A stretch of 64,000 bases of DNA, taken from Streptomyces griseomycini. GTDB lineage: Bacteria > Actinomycetota > Actinomycetes > Streptomycetales > Streptomycetaceae. Shown piece by piece: positions 38,566 to 47,155 of this stretch (the first letter of the stretch is position 1; each line of letters opens with the position of its first letter). Where the stretch lies: NCBI RefSeq assembly GCF_014203535.1, contig NZ_JACHJI010000002.1, positions 439,042 through 503,041 on the forward strand, read 5' to 3'. The notes under the pieces were generated by a model. It had not been told where the DNA came from, did not search any database, and worked only from the letters and a program-made list of their open reading frames with translations. Both the position numbers and the translations under genes were made by a program.

Positions 38566-40011
38566 TCACTCGATGCGGCGCAGCGCGTCGGCCGGCCGCA
38601 GCCGGGAGGCGCGCCGGCCGCCGAAGGCGCCGGCGACGAGGCCACCGGCCACGGCGAGGCCGACCGCGAGGCCGAGGGTGGTGAGGCTGACGGGTGCGGT
38701 GAGCGCGACGTCGAGGGTCGTGGCGGCCTGCTGACCGGGTCCGCCCGCGCCACCACCGCCGGGTCCGCCCGTACCGCCCGTGCCGCCGCCGAGCTGGGCC
38801 TGCAGGGTGGGACTGGCCGCGGTGACGGCGTACGCGCCCGCCAGGCCGAGCGCGATGCCGAGGGCGCCGCCGACCAGGCCGTTGACGACGGCCTCGCCGA
38901 CCACCTGCCGGGTCACCCGGCCCGAGGTCCAGCCCAGTGCCTTGAGCGTGCCGAACTCGCGCACCCGGCGGGAGACCGCCGAGGAGGTGAGCAGCCCGGC
39001 GACGAGGAACGCGGCCACGAGCACCGCGACCGACAGCCACGTGCCGACGCCGGTGGCGAGCGAGGAGGCGGTGGACAGGGAGCCGGAGACGGTGTCCGCG
39101 AGGTCGGCGGAGGTCGTGACGGTCGTACCGGAGATGTTCTTCTGTATCTCGGACTTGACGCTGTCGATCCGCTGGGAGTCGGTCGCCTTGACGTAGATCG
39201 TGGTGACCTTGTCCTCGGCGTCGGCGAGGGTCTGGGCCTGCCGCAGCGGGACGTAGAGGTTGGCGGCGGCGTCCCCGCTGGTGGCGGTGGCGATGCCGAC
39301 GACCTCGTACTCCGTGCCCTTGACGGTGACGGTGTCACCGGTCTCGAGCTTCTTCTCCTTGGCGTAGGCGGAGTCGGCGACGGCGACCTTCGCGTCGGTC
39401 TCGGTCGTCTTGAAGGTGCGGCCGCTGGTGATCTCGGAGGAGGTCAGCGGGCCGAGGGCGGGCTCGGTGACGTCGGTGCCGTAGACGGTGTAGCTGTTGA
39501 CGTCGAAGTCGGCGCCCCCGCCCTGGACCCGCCCCTGCGGGGAGGGCTGGGCGGCCCCCGGACCGCCGCCCTGTCCGCTCTGGCCGTCCTGCTGGACCTG
39601 ACCCCGGGTGAACTGGCCGCTGACCTTGAGGACCTGCAGGCTCAGTCCGCCCACCGCGTCGGCGACGCCGCTCTGTTCGCCGACCTCGTCCACGGTGGAG
39701 CTCGCCAGGGTCTGGAAGCCCTGCACCATGACGCGGTCGCTGCTCTGCTCCTCGTCGGCGCCCTCGCTCCGCGCGTCGAAGCGGAAGCGCGGGCGCTCGG
39801 GGGTGGCCGTGGGCTCCGCGGCCTTGGTGACCGTCATGTCCGTGCCCAGCCCGTACAGGGACTGCAGGACCTTGCCCTGCGCCTTGCTCATGCCGGAGGA
39901 CACGGAGGTGACCACGATGACCAGCGCGATGCCGACCGCGAGGCCGGAGGCGACGACGAGGGCCGCCTTTCTGCGGCGGCGCAGCTCGCGCCTCAGGTAG
40001 GTGATGAACAT
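38566..40011 (-). CDS. MacB/FtsX-type ABC permease
   Basis: 481 residues. One helix at the N-terminus (AALVVASGLAVGIALVIVVT), a large extracytoplasmic domain of about 270 residues, and three C-terminal helices with VREFGTLKALGWTSGRV, the FtsX/MacB signature. A Gly-rich loop lies between the last two helices. ATG 40011 has no strong ribosome site. It is the first gene of the pair; the upstream 11-bp tandem repeats suggest control by an OmpR-type response regulator, as for many stress-response MacB systems. Confidence 0.92.
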   Translation of the reverse strand: MFITYLRRELRRRRKAALVVASGLAVGIALVIVVTSVSSGMSKAQGKVLQSLYGLGTDMTVTKAAEPTATPERPRFRFDARSEGADEEQSSDRVMVQGFQTLASSTVDEVGEQSGVADAVGGLSLQVLKVSGQFTRGQVQQDGQSGQGGGPGAAQPSPQGRVQGGGADFDVNSYTVYGTDVTEPALGPLTSSEITSGRTFKTTETDAKVAVADSAYAKEKKLETGDTVTVKGTEYEVVGIATATSGDAAANLYVPLRQAQTLADAEDKVTTIYVKATDSQRIDSVKSEIQKNISGTTVTTSADLADTVSGSLSTASSLATGVGTWLSVAVLVAAFLVAGLLTSSAVSRRVREFGTLKALGWTSGRVTRQVVGEAVVNGLVGGALGIALGLAGAYAVTAASPTLQAQLGGGTGGTGGPGGGGAGGPGQQAATTLDVALTAPVSLTTLGLAVGLAVAGGLVAGAFGGRRASRLRPADALRRIE

Positions 40012-40050
40012 GGCGGCAAGCTAGGAACGGTCCGTGATGAAGCGTTAAGC

Positions 40051-40072
40051 GCGCCATAAGAGGCCCATGAGA
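40051..40072 (-). promoter_or_regulatory. Tandem 11-bp repeats, OmpR/PhoB-type operator candidate
   Basis: On the minus strand TCTCATGGGCC (40072-40062) is directly followed by TCTTATGGCGC (40061-40051), then GCTTAACGCTT. Exact 11-bp periodicity is what winged-helix OmpR-family dimers recognise. It lies 40-60 bp upstream of the MacB-type permease gene. Confidence 0.55.
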
Positions 40073-40073
40073 A

Positions 40074-40119
40074 GACGGTGCCGCCGCCCGCCCCGGAAGG
40101 GGCGGGCGGCGGCACCGTC
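40074..40119 (-). terminator. Very strong terminator of the L,D-transpeptidase gene
   Basis: Perfect 21-bp stem (40074-40094 / 40099-40119) with a GGAA loop, 30 nt downstream of the L,D-transpeptidase stop. It insulates that gene from the ABC pair transcribed in the same direction. Confidence 0.85.
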
Positions 40120-40149
40120 AGGTCGGGCGGGACTCCGTGAGCGGTGGGG

Positions 40150-41403
40150 TCAGAGGGCCGAGCCGGCCTTCCACTGCTCCCAGTCCATGTTCCAGCCGTT
40201 GAGGCCGTTGTCCGGGGCGATGGTCTTGTCGCCGGTGTTCTGGACGACGACCACGTCACCGATGATCGAGTTGTCGTAGAACCACGCGCCGGGCGTGTTC
40301 GGGTCGTTCGCGCCCTTGGTGTCGGCCAGACCCACGCAGCCGTGGCTGGTGTTGGCGCTGCCGAAGATGGACTTGGCGCCCCAGTAGTTGCCGTGGATGA
40401 AGGTGCCGGAGGTGCTCAGGCGCATGGCGTGCGGCACGTCCTTGATGTCGTACTCGCCCTTGCCGTCGTCGTCGGTGAAGCCGACGGTCGCGCCGTTCAT
40501 CCGGGTCTCCTTGAACTTCTCGGAGATCACCATCTGGCCCTCGTACGTCTTGTTCTCGGGCGATCCGGCGGAGATCGGGATGGTGCGGACGGTCTTGCCG
40601 TCCTGCGTGACCTTCATCTGCTTGGTCTTGGCGTCGACGTAGGACACCTGGTTGCGGCCGATCTTGAAGGTGACCGTCTTCTGCTGGACGCCGTAGACGC
40701 CCTCGGCACCCTCGACGCCGTCGAGCGCCAGCTTGAGGGTGACGGTGGAGCCCTCCTGCCAGTAGTTCTCGGGGCGGCAGTCCATGCGGTTGGCGTTGAA
40801 CCAGTGGCAGGCGACCTCCTGGCCACTGGTGGTCGAGACGGTGACGCCCTTCTGGACCTCCGCCTTGTTGGTGATCGCCTTGTCGAAGTTGATCGACACC
40901 GGCATGCCGACGCCCACGGTGGTGCCGTCGTCCGGGGTGAAGGTGCCGATGAAGCTGTTGGACGGGGAGACCGTGGTGAAGGAGGCGTTCTCGTGGGCGG
41001 CGCGGCCCTCGGAGTCCTCGGCGGTGGCCGTCACCTTGTAGGTGGTGGCGCGCTCCAGCTGGGCGTCGGGCTTCCAGCTCTTCTTGTCGTCGGATATACG
41101 GCCGGAGACGGCGGTGCCGTCGGCGGTCGTCATCTTCACCTCGGTGAGCGTGCCCTTGCTCACGGTCACGGCGGCGGAGTTGTTGATGGAGGCGTTGGTC
41201 GAGCCGTCCTTCGGCGTGATCTTGATCTGGGCCTCGGAGCTCTTCTTGGCCGCCGCCTCGTCGACCTGGGCCTGCGCGGTGTTGTTGCCGCTGTCGCCGC
41301 CCGAGGCGTCCGCGTCACCGCCGGAACACGCCGAGAGCACCAGCACACCGCCGAGCAGAGCGGACGCGGCCGTCAGGCCCCTGCGCCGCTTACCGTCCGT
41401 CAT
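40150..41403 (-). CDS. L,D-transpeptidase lipoprotein (YkuD domain)
   Basis: 417 residues. A lipoprotein signal (lipobox LSAC, Cys26) is followed by a low-complexity segment, two Ig-like domains and a C-terminal YkuD domain with the catalytic HGNYWG...SANTSHGCVGL motif. It forms 3-3 crosslinks in peptidoglycan outside the cell. ATG 41403 has GGAG at 7 nt; ATG 41418 would add five residues. The domain plan matches mycobacterial LdtA/B-type enzymes. Confidence 0.94.
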   Translation of the reverse strand: MTDGKRRRGLTAASALLGGVLVLSACSGGDADASGGDSGNNTAQAQVDEAAAKKSSEAQIKITPKDGSTNASINNSAAVTVSKGTLTEVKMTTADGTAVSGRISDDKKSWKPDAQLERATTYKVTATAEDSEGRAAHENASFTTVSPSNSFIGTFTPDDGTTVGVGMPVSINFDKAITNKAEVQKGVTVSTTSGQEVACHWFNANRMDCRPENYWQEGSTVTLKLALDGVEGAEGVYGVQQKTVTFKIGRNQVSYVDAKTKQMKVTQDGKTVRTIPISAGSPENKTYEGQMVISEKFKETRMNGATVGFTDDDGKGEYDIKDVPHAMRLSTSGTFIHGNYWGAKSIFGSANTSHGCVGLADTKGANDPNTPGAWFYDNSIIGDVVVVQNTGDKTIAPDNGLNGWNMDWEQWKAGSAL

Positions 41404-41562
41404 CACACGCTTCTCCATCGTTGCCGAACTCCCAACCCCACGAGCCCCGGCCCGGAGCCGGGATCTCGCCCTAACCATCAACGCTACGACCGGGTGATCC
41501 GGTTCCCCACGGCCTATGGGTGTGGGACTCGCCACGTCCGTCACGCCCACCGCGTCCACCGC

Positions 41563-41598
41563 GACGGACGGGACGAACGTGACGAACGTGACGAACGC
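41563..41598. repeat. 9-bp tandem repeat (GACGAACGT)
   Basis: Four units: GACGGACGG, GACGAACGT, GACGAACGT, GACGAACGC. It lies between the L,D-transpeptidase start and the stop of the next minus-strand gene; possibly a regulatory spacer or simply slippage. Confidence 0.6.
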
Positions 41599-41626
41599 GA
41601 CCGGCACCGGCCGTTCCCCGGCCGCC

Positions 41627-42037
41627 TCAGCCGGCCCTGTCCGCCCCGCCCGCGTCACCGCCGCCGTGGCTCTCTTCGCCGTCGCCCTCGGCGACTTCGC
41701 CGTCCCCCTCGTCGTGGGACTCCCCGTCATCATCCTCGTCGAGGTCCCACTCCGGCGAGTCGGGGTCGTAGTCGATCCGCTCACCGCTCCACGAGGCCTG
41801 CTGGAGTTCGACCCCCGGCACCTCGCCGACCAGGCCGAACGGGTCGATGAGATAGGCGAGGGCCTCGGCGGTGTCCTCCGTCACAGCGCTCTCGGCGTGC
41901 GCCCGTTCCGCGGCCGGCATGTCGCCGTCGTCCGCGATCCTGCGCAGCGCGGCCCCGGTCACCGCGTCCTCGTCGTCCACCTCGAGGACGAGTTCCACCC
42001 GGAGCCGGACAAATCGTGAGGTCTCTGGAGTGCTCAT
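41627..42037 (-). CDS. Acidic hypothetical protein
   Basis: 136 residues. The first 95 form a folded alpha/beta-looking domain (STPETSRFVRLRVELVLEVD, AYLIDPFGLVGEVPGVELQQ). The C-terminal 40 are almost all Asp, Glu, Gly and Ser, a disordered acidic tail. No ribosome site is obvious. Divergent from the sortase-type substrate gene. No family recognised. Confidence 0.72.
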   Translation of the reverse strand: MSTPETSRFVRLRVELVLEVDDEDAVTGAALRRIADDGDMPAAERAHAESAVTEDTAEALAYLIDPFGLVGEVPGVELQQASWSGERIDYDPDSPEWDLDEDDDGESHDEGDGEVAEGDGEESHGGGDAGGADRAG

Positions 42038-42146
42038 GCCCGGAGAGTACGGCCCCGGGCCCCCGTGACTTTCCTGTGACCCGCGCCTTTCATTAACATC
42101 GGCCCACACGGCCAATTCGTCAGCGCCACAAGGGGATCGATATTCC

Positions 42147-42473
42147 GTGTCATCCGCGCTCCGTCCGTTGCTGACCGCCACCGCCGCGGGCACCCTGCTG
42201 TGCGCCCTGTGGTTCGTCCCGTCCGCGAACGCGACCTCGGACACCCCGGCGAGAGAGTCGGTCCCGGCGAGCCCGTCTCCGCAGGTCACGGAGCAGGCGA
42301 GGATCGTGTCCCACACCACGTCCGCGTCCCTGGACGGCGCCTCCCAGGACGCCCGGCTCGCCGACACCGGCAGCTTCGACAGCACCCCCTACATCGCCGG
42401 CGGCACGGCCTGCCTGGCCCTGGGCGCCGGGTTCGTCGTCTACTCGGTGCGCCGCGAGCGCCTCGGTCCCTGA
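42147..42473 (+). CDS. Small secreted LAxTG sortase-type substrate
   Basis: 108 residues. Signal peptide (about 1-29, ending SANA), a short disordered Ser/Thr/Pro region, then LADTG at 71-75 followed by a hydrophobic stretch (YIAGGTACLALGAGFVVYS) and RRER. This is the tripartite cell-wall sorting signal, and LAxTG is the class E sortase motif used by Streptomyces chaplins. GTG 42147 has AGGGGA 10 nt upstream. It may be a wall-linked surface protein; no adjacent sortase is present. Confidence 0.8.
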   Translation: MSSALRPLLTATAAGTLLCALWFVPSANATSDTPARESVPASPSPQVTEQARIVSHTTSASLDGASQDARLADTGSFDSTPYIAGGTACLALGAGFVVYSVRRERLGP

Positions 42474-42575
42474 CGCGCCCGCCCCCCTCCCCGACGGGGG
42501 CGCCGGGCCACCGGCCCACGGCGGGTGACAGCCCGTCAACCCCGCGACGCCCCGGTCCCGCCGGAACGAACCCGC

Positions 42576-42604
42576 GGGGTCCCGCGGCGCTTCCGCGGGA
42601 CCCC
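42576..42604. terminator. Terminator between sortase substrate and hutH
   Basis: 12-bp perfect stem GGGGTCCCGCGG / CCGCGGGACCCC with a CGCTT loop, 7 nt downstream of the hutH stop; convergent genes share it. Confidence 0.75.
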
Positions 42605-42611
42605 GGCCGGT

Positions 42612-44156
42612 TCAGCGCAGTGGTCCGGTGACCGTCTCCGCGGCCGCGACCAGCCGCCCGTCACGGACGAACGCCTCCGCCGCGGCGAGGTCGGGCGCGA
42701 GGTACCGGTCCGGCCCCGGGCCCCCCACGCCCGCCTCCCGCACGGCCTCGATCACGGCCCGCGTCGCGGGCGCGGGCGTCAGCCCCTCACGCAGCTCCAC
42801 CGCGCGCGTGGCGGCGTACAGCTCGACGGCGATGACCCGGGTGAGGTTGTCCACGGCCGTGCGCAGCTTGCGCGCCGCCGACCAGCCCATGGAGACGTGG
42901 TCCTCCTGCATCGCGGAGGAGGGGATGGAGTCGGCCGACGCGGGGACGGCGAGCCGCTTCAGCTCGCTCACCAGTGCGGCCTGCGTGTACTGCGCGATCA
43001 TCAGCCCCGAGTCGACGCCCGCGTCGTCGGCGAGGAACGGCGGCAGTCCGTGGCTGCGGTTCTTGTCCAGCAGCCGGTCGGTGCGGCGCTCGGCGACGGA
43101 GGCGAGGTCGGCGACGGCGATGGCGAGGAAGTCCAGCACGTAGGCCACCGGCGCCCCGTGGAAGTTGCCGTTGGACTCCACCCGGCCGTCGGGGAGGACG
43201 ACCGGATTGTCCACCGCCGACGCCAGCTCCCGTTCGGCGACCAGCCGGGCGTGGGCCAGGGTGTCCCGCCCGGCGCCCGCGACCTGCGGGGCGCAGCGCA
43301 CCGAGTAGGCGTCCTGGACGCGGGGCGCGTCGTCCTGGTGATGGCCCGTCAGCCCCGAACCCTTCAGCACGGCCAGCATGTTGGCGGCGCTGGCGGCCTG
43401 TCCCGGGTGCGGGCGGATGGCGTGCAGCTCGGGGGCGAGCACCTTGTCGGTGCCGAGCAGCGCCTCCAGGCTGAGGGCGGCCGTGACGTCGGCGGACCGG
43501 TACAGGGTGTCCAGGTCGGCGAGGGCCATGACCAGCATGCCGAGCATGCCGTCGGTGCCGTTGAGGAGGGCGAGCCCTTCCTTCTCGCACAGTACGACGG
43601 GCCGGATCCCGTGCCCGGCGAGCAGCTCGCCCGCGGGGCGCACGGTCCCGTCGGGCCCCTCGGCGTCCCCCTCGCCCATCAGCGTGAGGGCGCAGTGGGA
43701 CAGCGGGGCCAGGTCTCCGGAGCAGCCGAGGGAGCCGTACTCGTGCACGACCGGGGTGATCCCGGCGTTCAGCACGTCGGCCATGGTCTGCGCGACCTCG
43801 GGCCGGACCCCGGTGTGCCCGGAGCAGACGGTCTTCAGCCGCAGGAACATCAGGGCGCGGACGACCTCGCGCTCCACGCGCGGCCCCATCCCGGCGGCGT
43901 GCGAGCGGACGATGTTGCGCTGCAGCTGGGCGCGCAGCTCGGGGCTGATGTGCCGGGTCGCGAGGGCGCCGAAGCCGGTGCTCACCCCGTACACGGGGTC
44001 CGGCTTGGCGGCCAGGGCGTCCACGATCTCGCGGGACGCGGCGAGCGCGGCCACCGCCTCCGCGGACAGTTCGACGCGGGCACCCCCGCGCGCCACGGCG
44101 AGCACGTCGGACGCGGTCGCCCCGGACGTCCCCACCACCACAGTGTGCATATCCAT
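42612..44156 (-). CDS. hutH: Histidine ammonia-lyase
   Basis: 514 residues, first enzyme of histidine degradation (histidine to urocanate). The MIO cofactor forms from Cys-Ser-Gly in YGSLGCSGDLAPLSH; Streptomyces enzymes have Cys instead of Ala at the first position. VYGVSTGFG and QEDHVSMGWSAARKL are further family motifs. ATG 44156 gives the DMHTVVVG start known for S. griseus HutH; ATG 44150 is possible. Other hut genes are not here. Confidence 0.96.
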   Translation of the reverse strand: MDMHTVVVGTSGATASDVLAVARGGARVELSAEAVAALAASREIVDALAAKPDPVYGVSTGFGALATRHISPELRAQLQRNIVRSHAAGMGPRVEREVVRALMFLRLKTVCSGHTGVRPEVAQTMADVLNAGITPVVHEYGSLGCSGDLAPLSHCALTLMGEGDAEGPDGTVRPAGELLAGHGIRPVVLCEKEGLALLNGTDGMLGMLVMALADLDTLYRSADVTAALSLEALLGTDKVLAPELHAIRPHPGQAASAANMLAVLKGSGLTGHHQDDAPRVQDAYSVRCAPQVAGAGRDTLAHARLVAERELASAVDNPVVLPDGRVESNGNFHGAPVAYVLDFLAIAVADLASVAERRTDRLLDKNRSHGLPPFLADDAGVDSGLMIAQYTQAALVSELKRLAVPASADSIPSSAMQEDHVSMGWSAARKLRTAVDNLTRVIAVELYAATRAVELREGLTPAPATRAVIEAVREAGVGGPGPDRYLAPDLAAAEAFVRDGRLVAAAETVTGPLR

Positions 44157-44255
44157 ATTCAGGAGCGTACGCAGTGAATTCGACGATGTCACCACTGAGG
44201 GCCCGGTCCGCCCCTTACCGATACGTCACACCCGCCGGGGCCGCCGCGGAACGCC

Positions 44256-45404
44256 CTACGGCGAGTGCCGTCCCCGGAACCGGCGCCGCTCCCCGTCCGC
44301 CACCCGCGACGGCTCGTCCGCGAGCCGTACGACGGGATCGTCGGGCCCCTCCCGTCCGGCGACGACGGGGTGAGCGGCCCGGTCGGCCTTGGCCCGGTAC
44401 TGCGCCGCGTCGGCCAGCCGGAACAGCCGCCGGGCGGAGCCCACCGGCCCGACGGGGTCCGCGGTGGACGCCACCCCGCAGGCGACGCCGTCACCGATCC
44501 CCAGCTCGACGGCCCGGCGGCACACCTCGTCGGCCGCCTTGACGACCTCGTCGGCGGGCGGCCCCACGGACAGCAGACAGAACTCGTCCCCCCCGAGCCG
44601 CGCCGCCAGGGCCCCCGGCAGCATGGCCCCGCACAGCGACAGGACGGTCCCGAACCGCTCCAGCAGCCGGTCCCCGACCGCGTGTCCGAGGGTGTCGTTG
44701 ACCCGCTTCAGCCCGTTGAGGTCGCACACCACGAGGCTGACGACGGCCCCGTCCCGGCGGTGCCGCTCGATCGCCTCGTCGAGCCGCGCGTCCACGGCCC
44801 GGCGGTTGGCCAGCCCGGTCAGCTCGTCCGTGTACGCCAGTCGGCGGGCCTCCTCCAGCCGCTCGGTCTGCGCGATCCCGGCGGCGACGACGGCGGCCAG
44901 AACGGTGGCGAAGTCGGCGTCGCCCCGCCCGAAGACGGGCACGCGCGCCGGCCGGGCCACGTACAGCTCCCCCCACGCCCGCCCGTGCAGCACGATCGGA
45001 GCGACCACGCAGCAGCCCCGCCCGCGCCGCCGCAGCGCCGCGACCCGCTGGTGGTGGTACCCCGGCCGCCCCGCCGCCGGCCCCTCGGCCGTCTCCACCC
45101 AGGCATCGGGCTCACCGCCGCCGGCCCACCGCTCGTGCAGGAACTCGGTGATCTCGGCGAACTGGTGCACCGGATAGGACTCGTCGTCCGGGAACTCCTC
45201 CTCCCCCTCGGCCAGCTCCCCGACGTTCACCAGGACCCGCAGCCGGCCGAGCTCCCGCTCCCACACCGACAGCGCGGCGAAGCTCCCGTCCAGCGCCCGG
45301 CAGGCGCCGCTCGCCGCCGCCCGCCAGGCCTCCCGCGAACTCTGTGCGGCGGCCATGCCCTGGGCCAGCGCCACCACGGCCGCCAGCCGGCTGTCCTCAC
45401 CCAT
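44256..45404 (-). CDS. GAF-GGDEF diguanylate cyclase
   Basis: 382 residues. An N-terminal GAF-like sensor (about 1-180) is followed by a GGDEF domain with the intact active-site LGGDEFCLLS and DELTGLANRRAVD. The RxxD inhibitory site is not clear. It makes cyclic di-GMP, which controls Streptomyces development through BldD. It resembles the protein I remember as CdgE. ATG 45404 is preceded too closely by GGAGG, so initiation may be weak. Same strand as hutH. Confidence 0.92.
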   Translation of the reverse strand: MGEDSRLAAVVALAQGMAAAQSSREAWRAAASGACRALDGSFAALSVWERELGRLRVLVNVGELAEGEEEFPDDESYPVHQFAEITEFLHERWAGGGEPDAWVETAEGPAAGRPGYHHQRVAALRRRGRGCCVVAPIVLHGRAWGELYVARPARVPVFGRGDADFATVLAAVVAAGIAQTERLEEARRLAYTDELTGLANRRAVDARLDEAIERHRRDGAVVSLVVCDLNGLKRVNDTLGHAVGDRLLERFGTVLSLCGAMLPGALAARLGGDEFCLLSVGPPADEVVKAADEVCRRAVELGIGDGVACGVASTADPVGPVGSARRLFRLADAAQYRAKADRAAHPVVAGREGPDDPVVRLADEPSRVADGERRRFRGRHSP

Positions 45405-45502
45405 TCCTCCAGGCTAAGGAGGTTCCGGACGAACCGGGACATCAACGGAGCGAACGGGCACCAACCACAACGAGGCGGACCGCCGGACCGGAACGGGCCC
45501 CG

Positions 45503-46303
45503 CTACTCCCCCGGCCAGTCCGGCCTGCGCTTCTCGTTGAAGGCGGCGACCCCCTCCGCGCGGTCGCCCGAGAACGCCACCGACCGCCAGGCCGCGTCCT
45601 CGACCTCGAGACCGGCGGACAGGTCCAGCCCGTGCCCGAGGCGCAGCGCCCGCTTGGCCGCCCGCAGCCCCACCGGGGAGTTCGCGGCGATCCGGGAGGC
45701 CATGGCCAGGGCCTCCTCCCGGTCCCGCCCCTCCTCCACCAGCTGGTCGACGAGCCCCAGCTCCCGGGCCTCGGCGGCCTCCACCCGCCGCGCCGTGAAG
45801 ATCAGCTCGGCGGCGCGCGCCGCACCCACCCGCCGGGGCAGCAGCTGCGTCCCGCCACCGCCCGGGATCACCCCGACGGACACCTCGGGCAGCCCCACCA
45901 CGGCCGTACGGTCGGCCACGATCACATCGCACGACAGGGCCAGCTCGAAACCACCGCCCAGGGCGAACCCGTGCACCGCCGCGATCGTGGGCACCGGCAG
46001 TTCGAGCACCCCGGTGTACGCCCCGCGCGCCACGGGGCGCTGACGCACCAGGTCGGCGTCGCTGAAGGAATTGCGCTCCTTCAGATCGGCCCCCACGCAG
46101 AACGCCCGCTCGTGCGACGAGGTCAGCACCACCGCCCGGACCCCGCGGTCCTCCCCCAGCGCCGCACAGGCGCCGGCGATCGACCGGGCCATCCCGGTCG
46201 ACACGGCGTTCATGGCCTTCGGCCGGTCGAGGACGAGCTCCGCGACATGCCCCTGCCCGTGCCGGCGCACCAGCACGAACTCCCCGAACCGTTCCTCACT
46301 CAT
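45503..46303 (-). CDS. Enoyl-CoA hydratase/isomerase family protein
   Basis: 266 residues of the crotonase fold. The oxyanion-hole motif HGFALGGGFELAL and the catalytic-region LPEVSVGVIPGGGGTQLLPR contain the two family Glu/Gly positions (ELAL Glu and PEV Glu). It hydrates or isomerises acyl-CoA thioesters; exact substrate unknown. GGAGGG precedes the ATG. Confidence 0.92.
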   Translation of the reverse strand: MSEERFGEFVLVRRHGQGHVAELVLDRPKAMNAVSTGMARSIAGACAALGEDRGVRAVVLTSSHERAFCVGADLKERNSFSDADLVRQRPVARGAYTGVLELPVPTIAAVHGFALGGGFELALSCDVIVADRTAVVGLPEVSVGVIPGGGGTQLLPRRVGAARAAELIFTARRVEAAEARELGLVDQLVEEGRDREEALAMASRIAANSPVGLRAAKRALRLGHGLDLSAGLEVEDAAWRSVAFSGDRAEGVAAFNEKRRPDWPGE

Positions 46304-46517
46304 GACACCCTCCGGTTAACGCGGGTTAACATCGCTCGCCCCGATCATCGCAGCACGACGCCCACCCGGAAAAGGGCGCACGCCCGGTTCCCCCGCCACC
46401 CCCCGCCCACCCGTTCGAGTGACATCCGGCCGACTCCCGCGTCCCTCCCCCACAGGAGCGCATAGCGTGCGCCCCACCGCGGCGCGTCGGGGGCGCGTCC
46501 GCAGGGGAGGGACCGCG

Positions 46518-47129
46518 ATGACACCGAACACGCCGACACCGCCCGCACCACGACCCGACGCGTCACCGGAGCGCACCGGCTCGCGTGTCCGGGGCCGTCA
46601 CCGCAAGCCCCGCCCCCACAAGGTCCTGCTGGCCGCCGGCGGCCTGGCCCTGACCGCGGGCGCCCTCGGCCTCGTCCGCCTGGTCTCCGCTCCGGGCGGC
46701 GAGGACATCGGCGCGGAGGCCGCCCCGCGCCCGAGCGCGGCCACCACCACGGTCCCCACCGCCACGGACGACACGCCGAGCACACCGGCCCCCGCGCGCA
46801 GACCGGCCTCCACCCCCGGGACCGGCCCCTCCTCCCCCACCGCCCTGGGCGGCCAGAACGCGTCCCCGCTCACCCCGGGCACACCGACGTCCTCCGCCCC
46901 GGCGCGTTCCCCGGCCGCCTCCGCCCCGGCCGCTCCGTCGGCCGTCCCGCCCCCGGAACCGACGACCCGGGCACCGGACCCGACCACTCCTCCGCCACCG
47001 GACCCGCCCCGCACCCGGACACCCCCGCCCGCGCCCCCGGAACCACCACCGAACCGGCCGAGCGAGCCGCCCCCCGACCCCGGCCTGTGCATACCGGTCA
47101 TCGGCCTGTGCGTCGGCGGTGCGGACTAG
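46518..47129 (+). CDS. Proline-rich membrane-anchored protein
   Basis: 203 residues: a basic N-terminal segment, one transmembrane helix (VLLAAGGLALTAGALGLVRLV), a long Pro/Ala/Ser/Thr-rich outside stalk and a conserved-looking end, CIPVIGLCVGGAD, with two Cys. GGGAGG precedes the ATG. No function is known; the stalk could span the cell wall. Its stop is 10 nt from the convergent cya stop. Confidence 0.78.
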   Translation: MTPNTPTPPAPRPDASPERTGSRVRGRHRKPRPHKVLLAAGGLALTAGALGLVRLVSAPGGEDIGAEAAPRPSAATTTVPTATDDTPSTPAPARRPASTPGTGPSSPTALGGQNASPLTPGTPTSSAPARSPAASAPAAPSAVPPPEPTTRAPDPTTPPPPDPPRTRTPPPAPPEPPPNRPSEPPPDPGLCIPVIGLCVGGAD

Positions 47130-47155
47130 GGGGTCCCGTTCAGGGGGTCCCGTTC
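47128..47155. repeat. 14-bp perfect tandem duplication at the cya 3' end
   Basis: AGGGGGTCCCGTTC occurs at 47128-47141 and 47142-47155; it contains the stop codons of both convergent genes or their flanks. Confidence 0.7.
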
